NCBI GenBank assembly: GCA_900318145.1
Contig: ONJM01000025.1
Span: forward strand, 1 to 44,945
DNA: 44,945 bases
Origin: an uncultured Eubacteriales bacterium
Lineage (GTDB): Bacteria > Bacillota > Clostridia > Christensenellales > Aristaeellaceae
Direction: 5' to 3'
The notes under the pieces are model-generated. The model saw only the letters and a list, made by a program, of their open reading frames with translations. It was not told the DNA's origin and made no database searches. A program made the position numbers and the translations under genes. Positions 1 to 10,500 of the stretch are shown piece after piece. Within the stretch, counting starts at the first letter, position 1; each line of letters begins with the position of its first letter.

Positions 1-2910
1 CTGACGGTGAACGGTTCCGCGGAAGACAGGGAATTCTATGTCTTTGAGAATTACCAGATCCGCGCTCACGCGGAGGGCGCGTCGGCGATCCGCATCTTCG
101 ACGGATGGAACTGGCGTTACTGGAACGGAGATAACGTCGAGGACACCTGGAACGACGGATCAGAAGGCACCCGGAGTATCTACGCGCAGGCGTATTACGG
201 CGACGCGCCGTGGAGTGAGGAAGGGTTCGACTGGAACAACTGGGACTGGGGCCAGTGGAACTGGGAACAGTGCGGATTCGAGTGGAGCGGCGTCAGCAAC
301 ATCATTGAGATGACCTATAAGAGCTGGGGCCGGATGGATGAGCCGCAGATCGAAGTGCTGACCAATCCTGCCGCAGCCGGCAGCTTCGTGGAAGTACAGG
401 TGCTGAACCGGGTGGAAGGTGCGCAGTACCGCGGCAGTATCGGCGTCAGAGACGGAGACGGGAACGTACAGGAGCTCTGGGACTGGTACGAGATTGACGT
501 GGACAACATTATCCGGATCCCTGTCGTCCGCTATGCGGGAGAATACGCTGTCCGGGTTGACTGCGACGGCCTGGTTGGCCAGGAAGGCAACGGCGCGGAC
601 GCGGATCTCACAGTAACGGACAGCGAAGCGCAGATGAACTTCAGCAAGACGGAAGCGGAAACCTGGGAGAATATCCAGTTCATCTGTTATGCGCCGGACG
701 CGGAGGAGCTGGCTGTTACCGTCAATGAAGATGACGTCTGGACAGGCGACACCTCGTCATGGGAAAGCGGCTGGGTGTACAGCGTATGGGGCGTTAATCC
801 TGCAACCGACGACTGGATGCGGTTTGAGCGAAGCGGAGAATACACGCTGAAGCTGTACGCGCGGGAAAACGGCCACGACTGGGCATACACGGGCAAGAGT
901 CAGATCATCACGGTAACAAGCGACATATATGATCTGCGGTCCATGATTCCGGCCACGATGACGGCAGGCACAGATTTCAGCATTGAAATTCCGCAGAAGG
1001 TAACAGACGTACAGATCAATGTCTATGACGAGACAGCCGATCGCCAGGTTTATTACATGAACTGGGAAAATTGGCGCAGCAGCAATTACAATTACTATGA
1101 TACGGATACAGAAAGCTGGGCTGCTGAAGACGAAGAACTGCATGGCGACGAGGCGCAGATCCTGCTTCCCGCAGAATACCTGAAGCTGAACCATACGTAC
1201 AATGTGAATCTGCATATGTCCGGCCGCGGCGTGGAAGCGGATGATGTATGGGATGTGAGGTTCACAGTTATCACAGGACGGGACAGCAAGCTTACATTCG
1301 CGGTGGACGGATCCACGGCGGAAAGCGACCATCTGTACGTCTTTGAAGAGTATCAGGTGGTTGCGCACGCGGACGGCGCGAAGGCAATCCGCGCGTTTGA
1401 CGGATGGAACTGGCATTACGTACCGGGCCATACACTGGATCAGACCTGGAGCGACGGTACGCCGGGAACGCGCAGCATCTACGCGCAGGCATATTACGGA
1501 AACGCTCCTTGGGATGCCGCCGGCTTCGACTGGAACAACTGGGACTGGGGCCGGTGGAACTGGGAAGAGTGCGGATTCGAATGGGGCGGCATCAGCAACA
1601 TTATTGAGATGACCTATGACAGCTGGGGCCAGATGGAACCGCCGGAAATCCGGGTTCTGACAAATCCTGTGATCCGGGGCGGATTTGCCGAGGTCGAGGT
1701 GCTGAATCCTGTGGAAGGCGCGCATTATAACGCCTCAATCGGCCGGAAGGACGGAAACGGAGGCATTTACGACACCTGGGACTGGTATGATATGGATGAG
1801 GACAATATCATCCGTATTCCTGTGAAAACAGAAGGAACAGGAGACAATGCGGTTGCTGTGGACTGCGGCGGCATCACAGGGAAGACGGGCAACCGCAGCA
1901 GCGCGGATATCACCATCACAGACAACGGCCCGACGATGACCTTCAGCAAAACAACGCCGGAGACGGGAGAGAACATCCGGTTTGTCTGCTGCGCGCCGGG
2001 CGCGGAAGAGACTGCCATCACTGTCAATGAAACAGAGACTTGGACAGGAAACTACGATGTCGCGTGGGAGAACGGCTGGATCTTCGGAGCCTTCGGCGGC
2101 GATAACGCAGATGGAGACTGGATGAGTTTCGGCCGGAGCGGAGACTATCTGCTGAAGCTGTACGCATGGACGGAAAACAACGGATGGGTATACACCGGCG
2201 TTCAGCAGACGATCACAGCGACAAGTGAAAAATATGACCTGCGGTCCATGATTCCGGAAACACTGGAACCCGGCGATGATTTCAGGATTGAGAAGCCGGA
2301 GAAGGTTACGGACGTATGGATCAGCGTGAATGACAATACAGCCGGCACGGACATCTACTGGATGAACTGGGACAGCGAGCGCGAAAGCGACTACAACTAC
2401 TTTGATACGGATACCGGCACATGGGCAGGCGGGGATGAAAACCTGCATGACGATGAAGTGCAGATCCTGATTCCCGCGGAATACCTGAAGAAGAACCATA
2501 CCTACAGCGTGAACATGCATATGGGAGGCCAGGGCGTCGAAGCGGATGACGTTTGGGACGTGAAGTTCACGGTCACGGAACCCCAGGACAGCAACCTGAC
2601 GCTGACCGTGGAAGGCAGCACAGCGGACAGGGAACTGCTGGTCTTTGAGTATTACTGGGTAACCGCGCACGCGGAAGGAGCGACAGCGATCCGCGGATTT
2701 GACGGCCGCGACTGGCATTACGCAGCGGGCGATACGCTTGAGGACGGCTGGAGCGATTTCGAGGAAGGCACCCGGAGCATCTACGCGCAGGCCTATTACG
2801 GAGACGTGCCGTGGACAGGAGACGACGAATTCGACTGGGGCAGCTGGGACTGGAACAGCTGCGGCTTCGAGTGGGGCGGTCTGAGCAACACCATCACGCT
2901 GACCTTCCGG
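1..2910. repeat. In-gene tandem repeat, about 1.3 kb period, 2.2 copies
   Basis: The Trp-rich block starts near 226, 1525 and 2830, giving periods of 1,299 and 1,305 bases (433 and 435 codons). The unit starts are near 1, 1291 and 2598. The first two units are complete; the third stops resembling the others after about 105 codons. The repeats are clearly diverged at the DNA level, so the duplication is not recent. Confidence 0.85.
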
Positions 2911-4074
2911 GCAGTCGGAATCGTCGGAGCCTATGACTTTACAAATACCGACCCGATTACTGTTACCCGCGGACAGCCTGTCACCGTAACCTTCACAGCG
3001 TCTGAACACGCGACCCAGTACTGGGTGGACGCGTTTGACGGCAACGGAGACGGATATGATCCCCAGTGCAAGTACGAGGAGGGCGGAACAACAGTTGTGT
3101 TCTCCACCGCAGGACTGCCCGCGGGAGAGTATGAAATCCGGGGCCGCACGGGCAACTGGGAAGGCTGGCTGATGCGCGAGTCTGACTCCAGCGTACGCCT
3201 GACAGTGACGGAGGCGGCCATCCCGCAGAGCGGAATCCTTGTGACATTTGACAAGGAAAGTGTGGAAACACGGGAACCGTTCCTGGTATCCGTTTTCGCG
3301 CCCGGCGCGGAAAGGGTGAAGCTCTGCCACCTGGAGGAAGCGAACGTCTGGTGGGAGCGGGACGGGGAATCCGGGGCGTGCGCACATCTGCTTGACGATT
3401 CCGGAGAAACCACCTTCCTTGCCTACGCGATGTATAACGGAGAATGGACCGGGCCGCAGCAGGCTGTGCTGGCAGTCACGGCGGACGGAGAAATACCGGC
3501 AGCCGAGGTCACGCTGCGCAATTACCCGATTCTGCAGGGCGAGGACTTCCGGTTCCGGATTGAAAAACCGGAAGCAGCGGACGCGTACGAATACTGGGTG
3601 GAATACATCGGCAGCGACGGGGAACGCACACCGATTCAAAACGGCCCGAGCATGGGAAGCATGAATTTCACAGTTGAGACATCCGACAGGACGGCAGGCG
3701 ACATTATTATCCTGGCGGTGAAGACGACGGGCCGCGGGAAGGATCCCGTGTACAGGGAACTGTGGATTCCGGTTGTGGAAGAATACGCTGTACAGGGAAC
3801 ACCGACCATGGTTACGCCGGAAATGCTGAAGGAAATTGACGAAGAGGCGTTTGAAGGAATCGCGGCGAAGGTTGTACAGATTTCGGACGGCGTGGAGACG
3901 ATCGGGACACGCGCCTTCGCGGAATCCGCACTGGAACAGATCCTGATTCCCGCCAGCGTAACCGAGATCGGGGATGAAGCCTTTGACCTCGGCACAGCGA
4001 TCTTCGGACAGCCGGGCAGCTACGCGCAGCAGTGGGCGCTGGAGCACGGGTACGCATTCTATCCCGCCCAGTAA
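1..4074 (+). CDS. Large secreted Trp-rich repeat protein with C-terminal BspA-like LRR (5' partial)
   Basis: The frame is open from the left edge, and its first residues match the starts of two later repeat units (the LTVNGS, LTFAVDGS and LTLTVEGS stretches). The GTG at position 7 is therefore probably internal and the gene continues upstream. About 1,357 residues are visible. Two full units of roughly 430 residues and the start of a third can be seen. Each carries an aromatic block of the form FDWNNWDWG.WNWE.CGFEW. After the third block come diverged beta-rich segments. The last 75 residues or so look like one to two leucine-rich repeats of the BspA/LRR_5 type (ETIGTRAFAESALEQI, VTEIGDEAF), ending in the usual GSYAQQWA..HGY cap. 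Family knowledge suggests a surface or extracellular protein. The ligand is unknown; carbohydrate binding by the Trp blocks is only a guess. No signal peptide is visible because the N-terminus lies outside the window. Confidence 0.85.
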   Translation: MTVNGSAEDREFYVFENYQIRAHAEGASAIRIFDGWNWRYWNGDNVEDTWNDGSEGTRSIYAQAYYGDAPWSEEGFDWNNWDWGQWNWEQCGFEWSGVSNIIEMTYKSWGRMDEPQIEVLTNPAAAGSFVEVQVLNRVEGAQYRGSIGVRDGDGNVQELWDWYEIDVDNIIRIPVVRYAGEYAVRVDCDGLVGQEGNGADADLTVTDSEAQMNFSKTEAETWENIQFICYAPDAEELAVTVNEDDVWTGDTSSWESGWVYSVWGVNPATDDWMRFERSGEYTLKLYARENGHDWAYTGKSQIITVTSDIYDLRSMIPATMTAGTDFSIEIPQKVTDVQINVYDETADRQVYYMNWENWRSSNYNYYDTDTESWAAEDEELHGDEAQILLPAEYLKLNHTYNVNLHMSGRGVEADDVWDVRFTVITGRDSKLTFAVDGSTAESDHLYVFEEYQVVAHADGAKAIRAFDGWNWHYVPGHTLDQTWSDGTPGTRSIYAQAYYGNAPWDAAGFDWNNWDWGRWNWEECGFEWGGISNIIEMTYDSWGQMEPPEIRVLTNPVIRGGFAEVEVLNPVEGAHYNASIGRKDGNGGIYDTWDWYDMDEDNIIRIPVKTEGTGDNAVAVDCGGITGKTGNRSSADITITDNGPTMTFSKTTPETGENIRFVCCAPGAEETAITVNETETWTGNYDVAWENGWIFGAFGGDNADGDWMSFGRSGDYLLKLYAWTENNGWVYTGVQQTITATSEKYDLRSMIPETLEPGDDFRIEKPEKVTDVWISVNDNTAGTDIYWMNWDSERESDYNYFDTDTGTWAGGDENLHDDEVQILIPAEYLKKNHTYSVNMHMGGQGVEADDVWDVKFTVTEPQDSNLTLTVEGSTADRELLVFEYYWVTAHAEGATAIRGFDGRDWHYAAGDTLEDGWSDFEEGTRSIYAQAYYGDVPWTGDDEFDWGSWDWNSCGFEWGGLSNTITLTFRAVGIVGAYDFTNTDPITVTRGQPVTVTFTASEHATQYWVDAFDGNGDGYDPQCKYEEGGTTVVFSTAGLPAGEYEIRGRTGNWEGWLMRESDSSVRLTVTEAAIPQSGILVTFDKESVETREPFLVSVFAPGAERVKLCHLEEANVWWERDGESGACAHLLDDSGETTFLAYAMYNGEWTGPQQAVLAVTADGEIPAAEVTLRNYPILQGEDFRFRIEKPEAADAYEYWVEYIGSDGERTPIQNGPSMGSMNFTVETSDRTAGDIIILAVKTTGRGKDPVYRELWIPVVEEYAVQGTPTMVTPEMLKEIDEEAFEGIAAKVVQISDGVETIGTRAFAESALEQILIPASVTEIGDEAFDLGTAIFGQPGSYAQQWALEHGYAFYPAQ

Positions 4075-4113
4075 AACACAGGGATCCCCAAAAGGATCCG
4101 GAGACATTCAGCA

Positions 4114-4143
4114 GGGGCTGCCTCAATCGGGGCAGCCCCTTTT
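4114..4143 (+). terminator. Rho-independent terminator of the repeat-protein gene
   Basis: A perfect 9-bp stem (GGGGCTGCC with GGCAGCCCC) closes an 8-base loop and is followed by TTTT. It lies 40 bases after the stop codon. Confidence 0.9.
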
Positions 4144-4240
4144 CAGGCAAAAAAGTTTGTTTCAGGGAAAGGAAAACAGAAGCAGAAAAGAGAAATAAAA
4201 TAAGTTAGCTGTTTCAGGACATGAGAAGTGGGAGAAAAGC

Positions 4241-7200
4241 ATGAAACTGAATCCTTTGCTGATGGAACGAATCGCCGGAGAGGAAGAATACGCGGCAGGC
4301 CGGGAGCTGGAAGAAGCAGGCAGGGTGAAAGTATCGGAACAGAGCGGCGCCAGAATCCGCTACACGGTGGCCGGGCATCCATCGCAGACGGTGACGATTG
4401 AGCAGAGCCTTTCGGCTCGGTGCGACTGCAGGACATTTGCCGCCAACGGATGCTGCCGGCATATTGTTGCCGCCTGGATGGAAGCGGAACGGGCCAGGAT
4501 TCCGGAGAGCATGCTGCAGAAAGCCGCGCCGTCCCGGGCGGAAGAGCTGACAGGACTGATTCTGCGTGAAATGCCGGCGGAAGCCAATGTAAGGATTGAA
4601 GTGACGCTGGCGCTTCCAAAACCCGGAAGGTTCAAGGCCCCCGTGCAGGCCGGGCTTCGCATCGGCGTGGAGAAACTGTACGTCATCAAGGATATACAGG
4701 CTTTTCTGGTCACTATGGACTTGGGAGAATCCATGCCTTTCGGAAAGGATTTTATCTACGAGCCGGGATGGATGCATTTCTCCGGGGATAATGAACGGGT
4801 GCTGGAACTGTTCCGGAAGCTGCTTTCCGTACAGCACGGGGAACGCAGGGAGACCGGCAGCCGCATGGTTTCCATGCCGGATCCCTTTGTAAAGGAGCTG
4901 CTGGAAAACATCGGGGAAACGTCTCTCCGGATGATGAACAGCGAAGGAAAGATCGTCCGTTGCAGACAGGTGCGGACGGAACGCCTGCCCCTGCAGTTTA
5001 CCCTGAATATGAGTCCAAGAGGGCTGAACGCGGCGGCCAGGATGCCCGCGGACTTTACACCGGTGACGGAGGACTGTGCCTGGGCCGTTACAGGCGGCCG
5101 CCTGATGGAAACGAACCGGACCCAGCGGGAACTGATCCGGATGATCTGGCAGAACCAGTATGAAGGGAGATGCCTGTTCCACTATCCGCTGGAGGATACA
5201 GGCCGGGTGATCAGCGAAGTGCTGCCATACCTGAAGGTGCGCGGCGCTGTGGACATCGGGAACGGCCTGCGGGAACGGCTGGTGCGGCTTCCCCTGAAAG
5301 CGCAGGTGTATCTGGACCGGGACGGTAAAAGCGTAATCGCTTCCGTCGTTTTCCGGTACGGAGATATTGAACTGAATCCCTTTGCGCCGGAAGAAAAGAA
5401 GATCGCCCTTGGAAAAGATGAAAAACTGCTGCTGCGGGACGCGGAAGCGGAGCATACGGTGCTGGATATCCTGGCGAACGCGGGATTCCGGGTCCGGAAG
5501 GAAAACATCCGGCTGAGCGGCAGCGACCCCGTGTTCGATTTTGTGAGCGAGGGCGTAAAAAAACTGCAGGAAGTCAGCGAGGTCTTCCTGAGCAGGGAGT
5601 TCAAACGGATCCTGCCCAGACGGACGACGCTGAGCGGCAGCATGCGCATGAACGGGGACAAGCTGGAACTGCTGCTGGAAAAAGACGGCGAGCCCATGGA
5701 TGAAATCCTTGAACTGATGGAAGCTCTGAGCCGGAGAAGACGTTATTTCCGGCTGAAGAACGGGGATTTCCTGGACCTGAGCGCGCTGGCGGAATGGCAG
5801 GAGCTTGCGGCGGGGATTTACGACGCCGCGATGCGGGACGGCAGCGAATCCGGGCGGGATGTACTGGAGCTGCGGGCTTACCGGGCATGGTACCTGAACA
5901 GCATGCTGGAAAACAGCGGGATTCCGATCACGGTGGATGAAAGCGTCCGGAAAATGGCTGAGAGCGTGACCCAGAACGACGGAAGCATTGCCGCGGCGCC
6001 GCTGGCGCCGGGACAGAGCCTGCGCGGATACCAGCAGCGGGGTTACGAGTGGATGTACGCCCTGGACCGGATGCGGATGGGCGGTATTCTGGCGGACGAC
6101 ATGGGGCTCGGCAAGACGGTCCAGGTCATCGCGCTGCTGCAGACCGCCGGTGAAAAGGGCAGAACCAGCCTGGTAGTCGCGCCTACATCCCTGACGTATA
6201 ACTGGCTGAGCGAAATCCGGCGGTTCGCGCCGGACCTGAGCGCCGTGGTGCTGAACGGAACAGCCCAGCAGCGGGCCGTGCTGATCCGTCATATCGCGGA
6301 ACACGGGGATGTGGACGTTGCCATTACAAGCTATCCGCTGATCCGGCGGGACGTGGAGCTGCTGAAGGAAATCCGCTTCCGTTTCCTGATTCTGGACGAG
6401 GCGCAGAACATCAAAAACGCCGGCAGTGTGGCAGCCCAGGCGGTAAAACAGCTGCAGGGGGATACGCGCTTCGCGCTGACCGGGACGCCCATGGAGAACG
6501 GGGTGGGTGAACTGTGGAGCCTTTTCGACTTCGTACTGCCCGGATACCTGCCCGGATACAATACTTTCCTGCGGAGATATCAGGACGGGGAAAACGCCGC
6601 GGACCTGCTGCGGCGGATCCGGCCTTTCCTGACGCGGCGGCTGAAGCAGGATGTGCTGGATGAACTGCCGGACAAGATGGAGATTACCCTGCGGGCGCAG
6701 ATGACGCCGGAACAGAACCAGATTTACCGGGCGGCGCTGGAACGGCTGCGGCCGAAGATCAGCGAACTGATCGAGGACAAGGGGATGGACCGGAGCCGGA
6801 TGGAGGTGCTCAGCGCCATAACGGAGCTGCGGGAAATCTGCTGCCATCCGGCCCTGGTGATGAACGAATACAGGGGCGGAAGCGGAAAAGAGGACCTGCT
6901 GCTGGAGATCCTGCCGGAGATGCTCGGAAACGGACGGAGAATCCTGCTGTTCAGCCAGTTTACCAGCATGCTGAAGCTCCTGCGGACACGGCTGGAGGAG
7001 AATGGCTTTTCCACCATGTATCTGGACGGGGATACGCCCGCGAATGAGCGGCTGGAACTGGCGGAGCGGTTTAACGGCGGGGAGGCCCAGATTTTCCTGA
7101 TCAGCCTGCGGGCAGGAGGATACGGCCTGAACCTGACGGGGGCGGACCTGGTGATCCACTATGATCCGTGGTGGAACCCCGCTACGGAGGACCAGGCGAC

Positions 7201-7390
7201 AGACCGGGCGCACCGCATCGGCCAGCAGAAAAAGGTACAGGTGATCCGGCTGGTTACGGGCGAGAGCATTGAGGAACAGGTTGTGGAACTCGGGGCGCGG
7301 AAAAAGGCGTTGTTCGAACGGCTGATCATTCCGGGGGAGTCCGCGCTGACCGCACTGACGGAGCAGGATATCCGCGCACTGTTTGCATGA
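4241..7390 (+). CDS. SNF2-family DEAD/DEAH helicase with SWIM zinc finger
   Basis: This is a 1,049-residue Swi2/Snf2 ATPase, a double-stranded DNA translocase that remodels protein-DNA complexes. The N-terminus has a SWIM zinc-binding motif CxCx8CxH at C61, C63, C72 and H74. A long central region, typical of bacterial SNF2 helicase-associated segments, precedes the motor. The motor shows motif I DDMGLGKT (619-626), motif II DEAQ (719-722), motif III TGTPMEN, motif V with GGYGLNLTGAD and motif VI with DQATDRAHRIGQ near 985-995. These are all the hallmarks of the family, and nothing looks broken. The start ATG is preceded by GGGAGAAAAGC. It stands alone after the upstream terminator. The -35 box of the next operon overlaps its stop codon. 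The biological target is unknown; bacterial members often act with RNA polymerase or in repair. Confidence 0.95.
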   Translation: MKLNPLLMERIAGEEEYAAGRELEEAGRVKVSEQSGARIRYTVAGHPSQTVTIEQSLSARCDCRTFAANGCCRHIVAAWMEAERARIPESMLQKAAPSRAEELTGLILREMPAEANVRIEVTLALPKPGRFKAPVQAGLRIGVEKLYVIKDIQAFLVTMDLGESMPFGKDFIYEPGWMHFSGDNERVLELFRKLLSVQHGERRETGSRMVSMPDPFVKELLENIGETSLRMMNSEGKIVRCRQVRTERLPLQFTLNMSPRGLNAAARMPADFTPVTEDCAWAVTGGRLMETNRTQRELIRMIWQNQYEGRCLFHYPLEDTGRVISEVLPYLKVRGAVDIGNGLRERLVRLPLKAQVYLDRDGKSVIASVVFRYGDIELNPFAPEEKKIALGKDEKLLLRDAEAEHTVLDILANAGFRVRKENIRLSGSDPVFDFVSEGVKKLQEVSEVFLSREFKRILPRRTTLSGSMRMNGDKLELLLEKDGEPMDEILELMEALSRRRRYFRLKNGDFLDLSALAEWQELAAGIYDAAMRDGSESGRDVLELRAYRAWYLNSMLENSGIPITVDESVRKMAESVTQNDGSIAAAPLAPGQSLRGYQQRGYEWMYALDRMRMGGILADDMGLGKTVQVIALLQTAGEKGRTSLVVAPTSLTYNWLSEIRRFAPDLSAVVLNGTAQQRAVLIRHIAEHGDVDVAITSYPLIRRDVELLKEIRFRFLILDEAQNIKNAGSVAAQAVKQLQGDTRFALTGTPMENGVGELWSLFDFVLPGYLPGYNTFLRRYQDGENAADLLRRIRPFLTRRLKQDVLDELPDKMEITLRAQMTPEQNQIYRAALERLRPKISELIEDKGMDRSRMEVLSAITELREICCHPALVMNEYRGGSGKEDLLLEILPEMLGNGRRILLFSQFTSMLKLLRTRLEENGFSTMYLDGDTPANERLELAERFNGGEAQIFLISLRAGGYGLNLTGADLVIHYDPWWNPATEDQATDRAHRIGQQKKVQVIRLVTGESIEEQVVELGARKKALFERLIIPGESALTALTEQDIRALFA

Positions 7391-7411
7391 GAAACAGGAA
7401 TATGATATAAT
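7383..7411 (+). promoter_or_regulatory. Sigma-A promoter of the CotH-VTC operon
   Basis: TTGCAT (7383-7388), a 17-base spacer and TATAAT (7406-7411). The -35 box overlaps the stop codon of the helicase gene. The expected start site near 7418 leaves a leader of about 110 bases before the CotH gene. Confidence 0.8.
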
Positions 7412-7530
7412 TATTTATTAGTGACCGGCAGGATTTCGCCGCGGTCAGGACTGCGCGAAGGACGCAGGATGACACGAAGGCCGGTGAACGGTTCAGCGTC
7501 AGGTATTCATGAAAGAGGAGGGAAGCCGGG

Positions 7531-10500
7531 ATGGACAGCCAGGGAAATCCGACACGGGGACGCCGCGCGGCTTCCCGCGCCACAAAACTTCGCCGCAGAA
7601 AGCAGCGGATGAACGCGGTGCTGCTGATCGGAGCGATTGCCGCGGTGCTGTGGCTTGTATTTGTGCTTCCCACATGGCTGGGACTGCCGTCGCCTTTCGC
7701 GGAACTGAAACGCGCCTCGAAAACCATCGGGACGGAATCCGGAACGGTGGAGGGCGCGTCTGAACTCTCCAACCTGTATGACGGGCTGAGGATCAGTGAA
7801 ATCATGGCTTCCAACAAATCCTCGGTTACGGATGAGACCGGCGGATATCCGGACTGGATCGAAATCTGGAACAGCAGCGACCGGGAGATCAACCTGAAGG
7901 GCGTAGGGCTCAGCGACGACGGAATCAGCGTCAAATTCCTGTTTCCGGCCGTAACCCTCCGGCCGGACGGCCGGGTGATTGTATTCTGCGACAATGTGAA
8001 TCAGGCGGAAGGGAACCGGCCTTTCCACGCCAAATTCAAGCTGAGTAGCCTGGGCGAAACCGTTTACCTGTACGATCCGAACGCGTATCTGATCGACAGT
8101 GTGAAGTTCCCGATCATGGCCAGCGACGAAAGCTGGGCGCTGACGGCGGACGGTTACCGGAACGTTGCCTGGTTCAGCCCGGGATACGAAAACACCGAGG
8201 AAGGCTATCTGGCATACCGGGAGAGCATCAGCGTGGCGGACGGTTCCGTGGTGATCAACGAAGTTATGGCGGATCCGCTGACCGGACTGCGGGACGATGA
8301 GGATGAACTGGTTGACTGGATTGAACTGTACAACACGACAGACCGGGATATCGACCTGAGCCTGTACGCGCTGAGCGACAATGAAAAAAGACCGCTGAAG
8401 TGGCGTTTTCCGGACGGCGCCAGGATTGCCGCCCACGGCTATTACCTGGTGTTCTGTACGGGGAAGGACCGGGCGGACACATCGCTGAACGGCGTTTACC
8501 ACACCAATTTCCGGATCAGCGCGGAGAATGAAACCGTTATTCTCAGCGACAGCCAGGGACGCGTGGTGGACCGGGTCATGATCGACAATCTGCCCGAGGA
8601 CTGCAGCTGGGGTCGGAATGATTACGGACAGCTGCAGGTTTTCAAAACGCCGACGCCGACGCTGCCCAACAATCAATCCGGGTTCAATCAGATGGACATA
8701 AACCTGCGGGCGCTGAACAAAACCGGCGTCTGGATCAGCGAGGTGATGGCCAGCAACAGCGCCACCACCACTTACAACGGCGCGGGATATCCCGACTGGA
8801 TTGAGGTATACAATTCCGGCAATTCCACTGTGGATCTTTCAGACTGGGGCCTGAGCGACAACCTGGGTCGGGGAAGAAAATGGCAGTTTCCCAAGGGAAC
8901 GGTGATTGCTCCGGGAGAATACAAGGTGGTCCTGTGCGACGGGGATACCGCGAAGAATACGGTGACGCAGCCGCACGCTTCCTTTAAGATCGGAAAGCTG
9001 AAGGAGGAAATCATCACCCTGACAGATCCGACGGGGAGAGTGCTTGACAAGGTCATTCTTCCCGGAATGAAAACGGACGTATCCTACGGCCGGACAATCG
9101 GATTGGCCGGGCTTTTTTATTATGATGCGCCTACGCCGTTCAAAGCAAACGGCACCGGTTTTACCGGGTACGCCGAAGCGCCGGCGTTCACTCTTTCCCC
9201 CGGGCAGTATTCGTCCACACAGTATGTGGAGATAACCATTCCGGAGGGAACGCAGGTTTTCTACACGACGGACGGCTCCGATCCGACCCAGCAGTCCAAT
9301 CCGTACAACGGAGAACGGCTGGAGCTGGTGCAGGTCTGCAGCGTGATCCGGGCAAGAGCTTACGGCGTGGGGCTGGTGAAGCCCAGCGATATTATCACAG
9401 GCACCTACTTTATCAACGCGTATCACGCGCTGCCGATCGTGTCCGTCGTGACGGATCCGAGCCATCTGTGGGACGCGGAAACGGGTCTCCTGACAATCGG
9501 CAGCAACGCGATCAAGGAAGCCGGGAAGCTGCCGTTCAAGAATACGGTGTACCGGAAGATGAAAGACGCCGGGACCAGATATGAATGCAGCGTGGAGCTT
9601 TACGACGACGCCGGGACACTGCTGCTGAACCAGTACTGTGAATTCGGCCTGATGGGCGACTATTCACTGGATATGCCGCAGAAGAGCTTCAAGTTCCGCT
9701 CCAAGAGCAAATACGGCAGCAAGACATTCAACGCGAAGCTTTTCCCGGACCGGAGCTATACGGAATACAAGGGATTCGTACTGCGGAACAGCGGAAACGA
9801 CTGCATGTTCACACGCCTTCAGGACGGCTTCCAGGGCCATCTGATGGACCTGTACGGAACGACCATCGCGCACCAGGCATGGAAACCTTACGCGGTATAT
9901 CTGAACGGCCGGTACTGGGGCCATATGAACCTGCGGGAGCGCACGGACAAGTATATGATCGCACAGTTTGAAGGCCTGAGCCTGGATGAGGCGGACAAGA
10001 TCGACCTGCTGCAGGGCAACGGCAGCGTGAAGAGCGGATCCAACAAGGAATTCAAGGCCATGCGGAAAAAGATCAAGGAAGGGAATCCGGCAAAGAATCC
10101 GGAAGACCTGCAGTATATCCTGGACAACGTGGACGTGGATAACCTGTTCGAGTATATGGCCTTCGAAATGTTCTTCGGAAACAGCGATATCGGCAATACC
10201 CGGTACTACCGGACAAACCAGCCGGGAAGCAAGTGGAGATGGGTATTGTACGACGTGGACTACGGCCTCTACTCCTCCTCTTTCAACAGCCCGTGGAGCT
10301 ATACCAAGGAAAAGGGCATGGGCCAGAAATACATCGACAACACGATCTTCATGAAGCTGCTGAGCGTACCGGAATACAAGGCACGGTACCTCCGGATTTA
10401 CGGCAATATCTTCCGGAAATTCACTACGGAATTCATGATTGAAACACTGAACGACATGGTGAAGATCATCGAGCCGGAAATGCAGCTGCACTGGGCACGG

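Noticed and set aside
4214-7213. 999-codon open frame antisense to the SNF2 helicase gene
   Set aside because: No ribosome site or known domain; long antisense frames are expected in G+C-rich coding DNA. The same applies to 1735-4107 and 9664-11433.
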